Shown here in pieces: positions 42,263 to 50,931 of a stretch of 60,991 bases of DNA. A program made the translations under genes and the position numbers. Numbering within the stretch: the stretch's first letter is position 1; each line of letters opens with the position of its first letter. The notes below the pieces were generated by a model. It did not search any database. It was not told the DNA's origin and worked only from the letters and a program-made list of their open reading frames with translations. Location: the NCBI GenBank assembly GCA_031553835.1, contig JAVBKX010000030.1, forward strand, positions 1 through 60,991. Direction: 5' to 3'. This DNA is from JAVBKX01 sp031553835. Its GTDB lineage: Bacteria > Bacteroidota > Bacteroidia > Bacteroidales > Azobacteroidaceae.

Positions 42263-43285
42263 TTAATCGAAAATGTAAACCAGGCTTCCGTGTGTAGGAG
42301 CCCAGTTGTAAATAAATTTACTGTGTGAGGTTGCGTTACGCACACACATGTGAGAGCGTGGAGTTGTACCCAGCGTTCTGCTGAATTCAATCATTTCGGT
42401 ACGGGGGTAATTGACCGGTACGCCATGGATGTATCCTCCGTTGCAAAAACGGTTGGCGTAAGGGGCAAACCCATCTTCTTCATCGGTGCCGTCTTTCAGG
42501 AATATCATCTGTAATCTTTTTTCCTGGATGACGAAAATGCCCGGTGGTGTTTCGTGCATATAAGGTGGACGATGTACTCCGGTAGTAGCCGGATTCATAC
42601 TTCTCACTAACCAAACGGAATCTACTTTTTCTAAAGTGGCGATATTTTGATTAGTCCGGTCCACACACAAGACTTTGTTAAATACTACTGTGTCTGCAAT
42701 AAACTGAATGTATTTTTTAGGAACTATCCATTCGCCGGCGAAATAAATCGTATGGGTTTGAATGAATATTGTTGTATCCGGTTCTACTTTTACTAATGTG
42801 CCATCTAATGCATAACGGAAAGGCGCAACGGAATCGGATTCGAGAAACAAGGGGATTCCCTGGTATCGTTCGATGCCAAAAGTGTCTGTTACGTTATTGT
42901 ATGCATTACGATGATATACATTGACTAACGGCGCTAATCCGTTTTTATTGTGGCGGTTTTGCAAAATTCCCCAAAAGGCCGGTTCTTCCTGGATGGAATC
43001 GACAACTGCCAGAAAGTCCCGTATTTTGTTCCACTGGAATATACGTACGGTGTCTTTATACGGAAATGTGTCTGCCAATGTATGCTGCGTATATAGCAGT
43101 TCTTTTTCAATGATCACTTTTCTTAGTTTTCTTTCCGTTACGGTTTGTTCTGCAATAGAATCGTTTACGTCGTCTATTGCAGGGAGATTTTCGACAACCG
43201 GACGTTTTGTTCCGCTGCCATTACAAGCTCCCAGTATCAGTATAAGAAAAACAAGAACCATATTTCCCTTGTTAAAATTTCTCAT
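42263..43285 (-). CDS. L,D-transpeptidase lipoprotein (YkuD domain)
   Basis: A 340-residue lipoprotein (lipobox LILGAC, Cys21) with a periplasmic YkuD-like catalytic domain. The active-site region near the C-terminus reads GGYIHGVPVNYPR followed by RSHMCVRN, giving the expected His and the nucleophile Cys at about 314, with the ensuing Arg-Asn. The segment THTIYFAGEWIVPKK and PPYMHETPPGIFVIQEK are also typical. The usual glycine before Cys is replaced by Met (SHMC instead of SHGC). ATG at 43285 was preferred over one five codons earlier. It probably shares a transcript with the next L,D-transpeptidase. Confidence 0.85.
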   Translation of the reverse strand: MRNFNKGNMVLVFLILILGACNGSGTKRPVVENLPAIDDVNDSIAEQTVTERKLRKVIIEKELLYTQHTLADTFPYKDTVRIFQWNKIRDFLAVVDSIQEEPAFWGILQNRHNKNGLAPLVNVYHRNAYNNVTDTFGIERYQGIPLFLESDSVAPFRYALDGTLVKVEPDTTIFIQTHTIYFAGEWIVPKKYIQFIADTVVFNKVLCVDRTNQNIATLEKVDSVWLVRSMNPATTGVHRPPYMHETPPGIFVIQEKRLQMIFLKDGTDEEDGFAPYANRFCNGGYIHGVPVNYPRTEMIEFSRTLGTTPRSHMCVRNATSHSKFIYNWAPTHGSLVYIFD

Positions 43286-43323
43286 GCAGTTTTGATCCAT
43301 TAATAGTGCGTGTGATTGGTTTT

Positions 43324-44904
43324 TTAAAATTCGGAACTGAAATGAAATCGTATTTCTTTAAAATCTTGTTGAGCCATCTGTAAAACGTAATTGGAATCGG
43401 CTAAAAATACATCCCTGCCTTCTTTGTCTTTGGCGATGTATTGATATTTTCGTTTTTTGAAATTTTCCAATGCTTCAGGAGAATCGCTTTCAATCCAGCA
43501 GGCTTTGTAGAGATTGATGGGTTCCCATTTGCATTGCGCTCCATATTCATGTAATAATCGATATTGGATGACTTCGAATTGAAGCTGTCCCACTGTCCCG
43601 ATAATTTTCCGTCCGTTGAATTGGTTGGTAAATAATTGTGCTACGCCTTCGTCCATTAATTGATCGATGCCTTTGTTGAGCTGTTTGGCTTTCATCGGAT
43701 CGGCGTTTTCAATGTATTTGAACATTTCGGGAGAAAAACTGGGCAGTCCTTTGAAATGGAGTTCTTCTCCGGCGGTAAGGGTATCTCCGATTTTGAAGTT
43801 TCCGGTGTCGGGCAATCCGATGATATCACCTGCGAACGCTTCGTCAACCGTTTCCTTTTTCTGCGCCATAAAGGCCGTAGCCGAGGAAAATTTCATCATT
43901 TTTCCAAAACGGACATGTTTATAATTGGTGTTTCTCTCAAATTGTCCGGAACAGATTTTTAAAAATGCAATGCAACTTCGGTGGTTGGGGTCCATATTGG
44001 CATGGATTTTAAATATAAATCCGGAAAATGAGTCCTGATCCGGAACGATTGTTTTTTCCATCGCCTGTACCGGGCGAGGGGAGGGGGCGATTCGTACAAA
44101 GCAATCTAATAATTCTTTGACTCCAAAATTATTGAGCGCTGAGCCGAAAAAGACGGGAGCGATTTCACCTTTTAAATAGGTATTGACATCAAATTCGGGA
44201 TAAACACCCTGGATTAATTCGATGTCGGCGCGCAATTTTGCAGCTAATGATTCTCCGATGTGTTTTTCCAGTTCAGGGCTTTGAATGTCTTTGAATTCAA
44301 TCGACTCGGTTACCGTTTGCTTGCTTGGAGTGTATAGATCTAATTTTTCTTCATAAATATTATATACTCCTTTGAAGTTGTAGCCCATATCAATGGGCCA
44401 GCTTAATGGTCGTACGTGGATTTTTAGTTCTTCTTCCAGTTCGTCTAACAAATCGAACGGATCTTTTCCGTCCCGGTCCATCTTGTTGACAAAGACTATT
44501 ACCGGAGTATTGCGCATCCGGCAGACCTCCATCAGTTTCCGGGTTTGGGTTTCCACCCCTTTGGCAATATCCACAACAATGATCACGCTATCGACGGCAG
44601 TTAACGTGCGGTAAGTATCTTCAGCAAAATCCTGGTGTCCCGGAGTGTCTAAGATGTTGATTTTATAGTCTTGATAATCAAATCCCATGACCGAAGTAGC
44701 AACGGAAATTCCCCGTTGTTTTTCGATTTCCATCCAGTCGGAAGTCGCCGTTTTTTTGATTTTATTGGATTTAACTGCGCCGGCTACATGAATAGCTCCT
44801 CCAAAGAGCAATAATTTTTCGGTTAATGTCGTCTTTCCCGCATCCGGGTGGCTGATAATGGCAAAAGTTCTTCGCCGCAGAATCTCGTTTGTCAGGTTGC
44901 TCAT
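43324..44904 (-). CDS. prfC: Peptide chain release factor 3
   Basis: Translational GTPase that recycles release factors RF1/RF2 from the ribosome after peptide release. The 526-residue protein has SHPDAGKTTLTEKLL (G1, near 18-32), RGISVATSVM (G2), DTPGHQDF (G3) and NKMDRDGKDP (G4), followed by domains II and III typical of RF3. Length matches E. coli RF3 (529). Its ATG overlaps the rfbD stop by 4 bp, so the two are translationally coupled although functionally unrelated. This pairing is common in Bacteroidales. Confidence 0.96.
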   Translation of the reverse strand: MSNLTNEILRRRTFAIISHPDAGKTTLTEKLLLFGGAIHVAGAVKSNKIKKTATSDWMEIEKQRGISVATSVMGFDYQDYKINILDTPGHQDFAEDTYRTLTAVDSVIIVVDIAKGVETQTRKLMEVCRMRNTPVIVFVNKMDRDGKDPFDLLDELEEELKIHVRPLSWPIDMGYNFKGVYNIYEEKLDLYTPSKQTVTESIEFKDIQSPELEKHIGESLAAKLRADIELIQGVYPEFDVNTYLKGEIAPVFFGSALNNFGVKELLDCFVRIAPSPRPVQAMEKTIVPDQDSFSGFIFKIHANMDPNHRSCIAFLKICSGQFERNTNYKHVRFGKMMKFSSATAFMAQKKETVDEAFAGDIIGLPDTGNFKIGDTLTAGEELHFKGLPSFSPEMFKYIENADPMKAKQLNKGIDQLMDEGVAQLFTNQFNGRKIIGTVGQLQFEVIQYRLLHEYGAQCKWEPINLYKACWIESDSPEALENFKKRKYQYIAKDKEGRDVFLADSNYVLQMAQQDFKEIRFHFSSEF

Positions 44905-45857
44905 TCTTTCATTTCTTCAATGCATCTCTTCAAACTCTCTTCCCATTCCGGAATTTGTATTCCGAATGTTTCTTTGATTTTTGTTTTATTCAAGACACTA
45001 TACATGGGTCTTGTCGCTTTGGTCGGATATTCGCTTGTGGAAATCGGGTTTACCTTGCAAGTCGTGATTCCTGCGAATTCATGTATTTTCAATGTGAAAT
45101 CATACCAGGAGCAGATGCCTTCATTACTATAATGATAGATGCCGGGCATGAAAGTTTGCTTTTCCTCTGTCCAGGCTATGATTTGGAGTATAGCGGTCGC
45201 TAAATCTCCTGCATAGGTTGGCGTTCCGATTTGATCGGCCACGACATTCAGGCTTTCTTTTTCTTTTCCCAGCCGGATCATGGTTTTTACAAAATTATTT
45301 CCGAATGTAGAATAAAGCCAGGCGGTACGAATGATGATACTTTCCCGACAATACTGCATCAACCGTTCTTCTCCGGCTAATTTGCTTTTTCCATAGACGG
45401 ATTGCGGATTGACAGGATCGGTTTCTGCATAAGGGCGATGACCTTTTCCGTCGAAGACATAATCGGTCGATACATGGATGACTTTGGTTTTGCCGGCAGC
45501 TGCTTTAGCGATATTTTCCATCGCTTCGCAATTCACTTTCCAGCATAATTCCTGATCATCTTCCGCTTTGTCAACAGCGGTGTAAGCAGCACAATTAACA
45601 ACATGCTGGATGTTGTGATGCGAAATAAAGTCTGCTACGGCAACTGCATCGCATAAATCCAATTCGGCGATGTCGGTAAAAAAGAATTTGCAATTTTGCA
45701 ACATGGCCTGTCTTGTCCGCATTTCATTGCCTAATTGTCCGTTGGCTCCGGTAACTAAGATCCGTTTTTCCACCCATCCGTATTCAAATTGTTGCGGTAT
45801 CGCATAATGGGCTTTGCGTTGTGCATCTTCTTGTATTCCTTTAGTAACGATATCCAT
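44901..45857 (-). CDS. rfbD: dTDP-4-dehydrorhamnose reductase
   Basis: Last enzyme of dTDP-L-rhamnose synthesis, reducing dTDP-4-keto-rhamnose with NADPH. The Rossmann motif ILVTGANGQLGNEM, STDYVFDGKGHRPYAETDPVNPQSVYGKSKLAGE (with the Ser-Tyr-Lys triad) and ATRPMYSVLNKTKI are present. The enzyme core begins at a GTG (45773, VEKRILVTGANG), but the frame continues upstream to ATG 45857, adding 28 residues not seen in typical RfbD. The -7 box at 45879 would allow either start. The first three rml genes are not nearby. Confidence 0.92.
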   Translation of the reverse strand: MDIVTKGIQEDAQRKAHYAIPQQFEYGWVEKRILVTGANGQLGNEMRTRQAMLQNCKFFFTDIAELDLCDAVAVADFISHHNIQHVVNCAAYTAVDKAEDDQELCWKVNCEAMENIAKAAAGKTKVIHVSTDYVFDGKGHRPYAETDPVNPQSVYGKSKLAGEERLMQYCRESIIIRTAWLYSTFGNNFVKTMIRLGKEKESLNVVADQIGTPTYAGDLATAILQIIAWTEEKQTFMPGIYHYSNEGICSWYDFTLKIHEFAGITTCKVNPISTSEYPTKATRPMYSVLNKTKIKETFGIQIPEWEESLKRCIEEMKE

Positions 45858-45878
45858 GATTGTTTCAAAAAAGAAGTG

Positions 45879-45886
45879 CAAAGGTA
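45879..45886 (-). promoter_or_regulatory. Candidate -7 box for rfbD-prfC
   Basis: TACCTTTG on the minus strand fits TAnnTTTG. The predicted start near 45872 leaves only about 15 nt before ATG 45857 and about 100 nt before GTG 45773. Confidence 0.45.
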
Positions 45887-45973
45887 TATAAAATCAGGGT
45901 TAAATTGGTAATCTCGAGGAAAAAACTTATTTTTGGGGAACAAATCGAACTATTTTGAATTAAAATGTTAATT

Positions 45974-46708
45974 ATGAAACATATTACACCCTTCTGTGCT
46001 TGTCTTTTTGTCCTGTATATCGGATTTTCTTCCTGTAGTTTTTCATTAGCTCCGGGTATTACCGGCAATGGTCGCCTGATCAACCAGGAGATTGCTGTTA
46101 CTGATTATACTGCCATTGAATTGAATAATACGGCGAATGTTATTTATGAACAAAAATCGGCTAAAGCGCCTTATTTGCAGGTGTATATTGATGAAAACCT
46201 GATGCCGGAGTTGGATATTAAAGTGGTTCAAAATCGTTTGATTATTGCTTCAAAGGATGGCAAAAATTTGACTCCGACTCAATTTAAGATTTATACTAAT
46301 TCTAAGAATATTAGTAATGTGCAGTCGAATGGTACGGGAGCACTGCATTTGAAAGGGGAAGTGAATGCTCCGCGTATGGAAATTGATATTCATGGCACGG
46401 GAGATGTGGTTTCGGATAGTCTGTATTGTGAACAATTGAAAGTTAATATTACCGGAACAGGCGATTCGCGTTTGGCCGGAGTAACGGATGACGCTACATT
46501 TGAAATTTCAGGAACGGGAGATATTGAGGCGTCTGATTATTTTACTCAACGGTTGCAGGCTGTTTTATCCGGTACGGGAGATATGAATGTGCGTGTTTCC
46601 GAACAGTTAAATGCAGCTATTTCAGGAACAGGCGATATCCGATACGCCGGAAATCCAAAGAAAATAAGCGAATCGATTAGTGGTACCGGCCGGTTGATAC
46701 GCCGGTAA
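45974..46708 (+). CDS. DUF2807 (GIN-domain) lipoprotein
   Basis: A 244-residue exported lipoprotein (lipobox IGFSSC, Cys21) of the DUF2807/head-GIN family, common in Bacteroidota. After NGRLINQEIAVTDYTAIELNNTANVIYEQ it forms a right-handed beta-helix-like repeat, with the motif GTGD or GTGx recurring roughly every 20 residues (GTGALHLKG, GTGDVVSD, GTGDSRLAG, GTGDIEASD, GTGDMNVRV, GTGDIRYAG, GTGRLIRR). Function is unknown; adhesin-like or cell-surface roles have been suggested. An ATG three codons upstream (45965) is possible. It ends convergently 11 bp from ald. Confidence 0.87.
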   Translation: MKHITPFCACLFVLYIGFSSCSFSLAPGITGNGRLINQEIAVTDYTAIELNNTANVIYEQKSAKAPYLQVYIDENLMPELDIKVVQNRLIIASKDGKNLTPTQFKIYTNSKNISNVQSNGTGALHLKGEVNAPRMEIDIHGTGDVVSDSLYCEQLKVNITGTGDSRLAGVTDDATFEISGTGDIEASDYFTQRLQAVLSGTGDMNVRVSEQLNAAISGTGDIRYAGNPKKISESISGTGRLIRR

Positions 46709-46719
46709 GATCTCCGGAT

Positions 46720-47931
46720 TTATTGTTCTCCCATTAAATATAATCCTAAATCGTGCGACGGTAATCCGAAATGCTTGGCGACATAGGTGTTGACCGGATT
46801 TCCCGAATAAAGATAGACGCCCGACCGGAAGTCCATGTTGAGTTTACTCATGCCGGTTACTCCTCCGGAATTTCCCATTTGTATGATTAATGGCGTGAAA
46901 ATGTTGCTAAGCGCCATGGAGGTGGTTCGCGCTACTCTTGAACTTAAATTCGGAACGCAATAATGAATTACGCCGTGTTTTTCAAATACAGGCGGATGGC
47001 CCGGAACTGGTAATGTGGTTTCAAAACATCCGCCCAGATTGACCCGTAAGTCGATGATTAATGACCCTTTTTTCATTGCTTTAATCACATCTTCCGAGAT
47101 AAAATAACGTACGGAAGAATCAATGTAATGCATGGCGCCGATAACAACGTCGGCCGAGCGGAATGCATTGAGCAGGATATGCGGTTGGAAGACGGATGTA
47201 AATAAGGTTCTCCCTAATGTATTCTGTATTTCTCGCAATTTGTGTATATCGTCGTCGAATACTTTGACAATCGCTCCCAATCCCAAGGCAGCCCGGGCGG
47301 CAACCGTGCCGGCAGTTCCTGCGCCGATAATGACTACTTCGGTCGGTGAAACACCCGGAATTCCTCCCAATAATACACCTTTTCCCCCATGCGCATTACT
47401 GAGTAGTTCGGATGCTACGGAAATAGCTGCTGCGCCTTCTATTTCGGAAATGGAACATCTTACGGGAAAGCATTTTCCCCCTAAAGAAATCATTTCGTAG
47501 CCGACGGCATTCATTTTTTTTGCCATCATGGCTTTCATGGCTTCCGGCGAAAAATTAGAGAATTGTAACATGCTGCATACCGTCGATCTGTTTTGCATGC
47601 CTGATACTTCCGCATAAGTCGGAGGGATTATTTTAAAAACGATATCACTTTGAAATACCTGGGCGGCAGAAACAATTTCGGCGCCTGCTTTTGCATACTG
47701 GGCATCCGAATAGTTGATTCCGGATCCGGCATTTTTCTCTACGAATACACAATGTCCCGCATCTACGATCATGTCAACGGCTTCGGGAGTCAAAGCCAAT
47801 CGTTTTTCCACCGAAAGATCTTCTTTGGGAATGCCGATAGTCAGTCGTTTTTTTGCTTTGCCCAATTCCTGCATCAATTCCTGGGTTATTTGTGCAGTTT
47901 CTGTCAACGGAGAAGAGGTTGCTTTTATCAT
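46720..47931 (-). CDS. ald: Alanine dehydrogenase
   Basis: NAD-dependent enzyme that interconverts L-alanine and pyruvate plus ammonia in the cytoplasm. The 403-residue protein has the AlaDH/PNT N-terminal domain (IGIPKEDLSVEKRLALTPEAVDMIVDAGHCVFVEKNAGSG in several blocks), the NAD-binding GVSPTEVVIIGAGTAGTVAARAALGLGAIVKVFDDD and the C-terminal HYCVPNLSSRVARTTSMALSN. It carries about 25 extra N-terminal residues compared with bacterial Ald (about 370). The alternative, a transhydrogenase alpha subunit, is disfavoured because the membrane subunits are missing. It overlaps the aroK stop by 4 bp. Confidence 0.88.
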   Translation of the reverse strand: MIKATSSPLTETAQITQELMQELGKAKKRLTIGIPKEDLSVEKRLALTPEAVDMIVDAGHCVFVEKNAGSGINYSDAQYAKAGAEIVSAAQVFQSDIVFKIIPPTYAEVSGMQNRSTVCSMLQFSNFSPEAMKAMMAKKMNAVGYEMISLGGKCFPVRCSISEIEGAAAISVASELLSNAHGGKGVLLGGIPGVSPTEVVIIGAGTAGTVAARAALGLGAIVKVFDDDIHKLREIQNTLGRTLFTSVFQPHILLNAFRSADVVIGAMHYIDSSVRYFISEDVIKAMKKGSLIIDLRVNLGGCFETTLPVPGHPPVFEKHGVIHYCVPNLSSRVARTTSMALSNIFTPLIIQMGNSGGVTGMSKLNMDFRSGVYLYSGNPVNTYVAKHFGLPSHDLGLYLMGEQ

Positions 47932-48476
47932 TGTGTTATCATTTTTGCTTTTAATTCATCGGCCAGCCGGGTGACGATGTGTTCTAAGCTGTTATGCGTC
48001 AATTCGTTCTCGCTTTCAAATACGATGTCGGCTTCATTATAATAACGTTCTCTTTTTTGTAAATTATCAGAAATAAAAGCCGCTAATTCTTCTTTCGATT
48101 TATCCTTGATCAATGGGCGGCTGTGTCTGCCGACGTCCAATCGTTTGACTAATTCAGGAATCGCCACTTTGAGATAAATAGTGGTTCCCAATTGGTTCAT
48201 CAACGTCATATTGTCGTGAAAGCACGGTACGCCGCCACCGGTAGAGATTACTGTCTGTTCAAACGAAGCGACTTCCACCAACGTTTTATGTTCCATTTCG
48301 CGAAAAGCAGCTTCTCCGCTTTCGGTAAAAATCTGCGAAATTGATTTCCGGTAACGGTTTTCAATAAAAAAATCCAGGTCGATAAATTGCCAGCCTATTT
48401 TTTGTGCCAACAATCTTCCTACACTCGATTTTCCGGATCCCATGTAGCCTACCAAAAAAATCCGATTCATACTCAT
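47928..48476 (-). CDS. aroK: Shikimate kinase
   Basis: Phosphorylates shikimate in the aromatic amino-acid pathway. The 182-residue protein has the P-loop GYMGSGKSSVGRLLA (near 10-24), the substrate-binding DLDFFIE and FREME segments, STGGGVPC (near 78) and the LID region RHSRPLI. Its TGA overlaps the ald ATG (47928-47931), giving a coupled aroK-ald unit. No other aro genes are near. Confidence 0.95.
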   Translation of the reverse strand: MSMNRIFLVGYMGSGKSSVGRLLAQKIGWQFIDLDFFIENRYRKSISQIFTESGEAAFREMEHKTLVEVASFEQTVISTGGGVPCFHDNMTLMNQLGTTIYLKVAIPELVKRLDVGRHSRPLIKDKSKEELAAFISDNLQKRERYYNEADIVFESENELTHNSLEHIVTRLADELKAKMITQ

Positions 48477-48501
48477 CTTTCAGCCGGTATTTTGACTGGT
48501 G

Positions 48502-48509
48502 CAAAATTA
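48502..48509 (-). promoter_or_regulatory. Candidate -7 box for aroK-ald
   Basis: TAATTTTG on the minus strand fits TAnnTTTG, 26 bp upstream of aroK. Confidence 0.4.
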
Positions 48510-48623
48510 CATCTTTTTAGTCATAAATTCGACGTTGGAGGAGTTTTTAAGATAAATCGGGGACTAAGTAATGTTTTTTTAATCAGGAAAACTTATCTTT
48601 CCGCTTTTTTGAATAAAAAATTC

Positions 48624-48631
48624 TAATTTTG
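48624..48631 (+). promoter_or_regulatory. Candidate -7 box for the GH92 gene and relA
   Basis: TAATTTTG fits TAnnTTTG, 22 bp upstream of the GH92 ATG. The upstream sequence is T-rich but has no properly spaced TTTG. Confidence 0.4.
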
Positions 48632-48653
48632 TAACATTAATGTATATAACGCA

Positions 48654-50924
48654 ATGAGAAAAATTAATGCTTTGAGTGTAGTATTCGCAGGATTGTTTTT
48701 GTTGTCTTCCTGCTGCGGAAAAAAGGAACAATCGGTGTCTTCAAAATCTCCGGTCGAGTATGTAAATCCTTATATGGGTAATATTAGCCATTTACTCGTT
48801 CCGACTTATCCTACAGTCAGTCTTCCCAACAGTATGTTGCGGGTGTATCCCGAACGGGCGGATTATACTTCCGACCAGATTAGCGGACTTCCCGTCGTTG
48901 TAACCAGCCACCGGGGCAGATCGGCTTTCAATATTAGTCCGGTACATGGACAGGGTCATTTGCCGGCAGTGAAAAGATATACATACGATCAGGAAAAAAT
49001 CACTCCATATCGTTATTCTGTTTATTTAGATCAGGAAAATGTGGCCGTGGATTTTGCGCCTTCTCACCAATCGGCTGTTTATTCTGTCGATTTTGAAAAA
49101 GAAGGAGATAATCATTTGATCATTAATACGCGGAATGGAAAACTGGAGTACATAAATAATGCATTGTGCGGATACCAGCTTATTGATGGAAATACGAAAG
49201 TGTACCTGTATCTGGAAACGCAACAACGTCCGATACGAACCGGCGCTTTAGTGGAAGGAACCGTCCGGCCCGACCGGTTGGCAGTGGAAGGAAACAATGA
49301 AGCGATCGTACTTCATTTCCAGGACAAACAAATCAATCTGCGCTATGGCATTTCTTTTATCGATACAGAACAGGCGATGAAAAATTTGAAACGCGAAATC
49401 GATACTTATGATGTGGATGCGATTGCCCGTATCGGCCGGGATAAATGGAATGAGACATTGGGTAAAATTGAAGTGGAAGGAAATGGTGAAAATGATAAAA
49501 TTGTGTTTTATACATCGTTGTACCGGGTGTATGAACGCATGATTAATATTTCGGAAGACGGACGGTATTACAGCGCTTCGGATGGTCAGGTACATGATGA
49601 TGAAGGCATACCGTTTTTTACTGACGACTGGATTTGGGATACTTATCGCGCCGCTCATCCTTTACGGGTATTGATTGATCCGGAAATGGAAGTCAATATG
49701 ATTCATTCCTATATCCGTATGGCTCAGCAAACGAAAGAAGGCTGGATGCCGACATTCCCGGAAATAACGGGCGACAGCCATCGGATGAATGGCAATCATG
49801 CCGTTGCCGTGGTGTGGGATGCTTATTGCAAAGGGTTGCGCGGTTTTGAATTGGAAGCGGCATACAATGCATGCAAAGGGGCGTTGACGGAAAAATCGTT
49901 ATTGCCCTGGGTACGTGTTCCGAATACGGAATTAGATGTATTTTATCAGGAAAAAGGATATTTCCCGGCATTGAAGGCGGATGAAACAGAAACGATAGCC
50001 GAAGTCAATTCCTGGGAAAAAAGACAACCGGTGGCCGTGACGTTAGGAACCTGTTTTGACGACTGGTGCTTGTCGCAAATAGCTAAAGAACTCAACATGG
50101 AAGACGATTATCAATATTTTCTGAAACGCTCTTATAATTACCGGAATTTATATCATCCGGTTTCGGGATTTTTTCATCCGAAAAGCAGCGACGGACAATT
50201 TGTAGAACCGTTTGATTATCGCTATTCCGGAGGGCCTGGTGCGCGCGATTATTATGATGAAAATAACGGTTGGGTCTATCGCTGGGATGTTCCGCACAAT
50301 CCGGCGGATCTGATTGCCTTGATGGGATCTCCCGAAAAATTCATTCAGAATCTGGATCAGACTTATCAGGAATCGCTGGGGAAAAGTAAATTTGACTTTT
50401 ATACGTCTCTGCCCGATCACACCGGTAATGTAGGGCAATTTAGCATGGCGAATGAACCGTCGTTGCATATACCTTATTTATATAATTATGCGGGGCAACC
50501 CTGGAAGACGCAAAAACGAATCCGGAGTTTGTTGGATATGTGGTTCCGTAACGATTTGATGGGAATGCCCGGAGATGAAGACGGCGGCGGAATGTCTGCC
50601 TTTGTTGTATTTTCTTCGATGGGATTTTATCCGGTTACTCCCGGATCACCGGTTTATAATATTGGAAGTCCGGTATTTAACCGTGTGAAAATGAAATTGA
50701 GTAACGGCAACGTGTTTGAAATTGAAGCGCAACATTGCTCCAAAGAAAACAAATACATCCAATCGGCTGTTTTAAATGGCGAAACCTGGAATAAACCCTG
50801 GTTCAGTCATAAGGATATTGCAAATGGAGGCAAACTCATCCTGGTAATGGGCGATAAAGCGAACAAAAACTGGGGTGCGGCGTTAGAAAATGCACCTCCA
50901 TCGGCCGAGAAAATAAACCCGTAA
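48654..50924 (+). CDS. GH92-family alpha-mannosidase lipoprotein
   Basis: Exported calcium-dependent exo-alpha-mannosidase (mainly alpha-1,2) that trims mannose from N-glycans or mannans. The 756-residue protein has a lipoprotein signal (LFLLSSC, Cys20), an N-terminal beta-sandwich beginning VEYVNPYMGNISHLLVPTYPTVSLPN, and a (alpha/alpha)6 barrel. It carries GH92 signatures near the C-terminus: GMPGDEDGGGMSAFVVFSSMGFYPV, containing the catalytic glutamate and aspartate region, and GSPVYNIGSP. No SusCD pair is next to it, so it is not part of a glycan utilisation locus here. It may act on endogenous or host glycans. The next gene, relA, starts 7 bp after its stop. Confidence 0.92.
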   Translation: MRKINALSVVFAGLFLLSSCCGKKEQSVSSKSPVEYVNPYMGNISHLLVPTYPTVSLPNSMLRVYPERADYTSDQISGLPVVVTSHRGRSAFNISPVHGQGHLPAVKRYTYDQEKITPYRYSVYLDQENVAVDFAPSHQSAVYSVDFEKEGDNHLIINTRNGKLEYINNALCGYQLIDGNTKVYLYLETQQRPIRTGALVEGTVRPDRLAVEGNNEAIVLHFQDKQINLRYGISFIDTEQAMKNLKREIDTYDVDAIARIGRDKWNETLGKIEVEGNGENDKIVFYTSLYRVYERMINISEDGRYYSASDGQVHDDEGIPFFTDDWIWDTYRAAHPLRVLIDPEMEVNMIHSYIRMAQQTKEGWMPTFPEITGDSHRMNGNHAVAVVWDAYCKGLRGFELEAAYNACKGALTEKSLLPWVRVPNTELDVFYQEKGYFPALKADETETIAEVNSWEKRQPVAVTLGTCFDDWCLSQIAKELNMEDDYQYFLKRSYNYRNLYHPVSGFFHPKSSDGQFVEPFDYRYSGGPGARDYYDENNGWVYRWDVPHNPADLIALMGSPEKFIQNLDQTYQESLGKSKFDFYTSLPDHTGNVGQFSMANEPSLHIPYLYNYAGQPWKTQKRIRSLLDMWFRNDLMGMPGDEDGGGMSAFVVFSSMGFYPVTPGSPVYNIGSPVFNRVKMKLSNGNVFEIEAQHCSKENKYIQSAVLNGETWNKPWFSHKDIANGGKLILVMGDKANKNWGAALENAPPSAEKINP

Positions 50925-50931
50925 ATACCCT

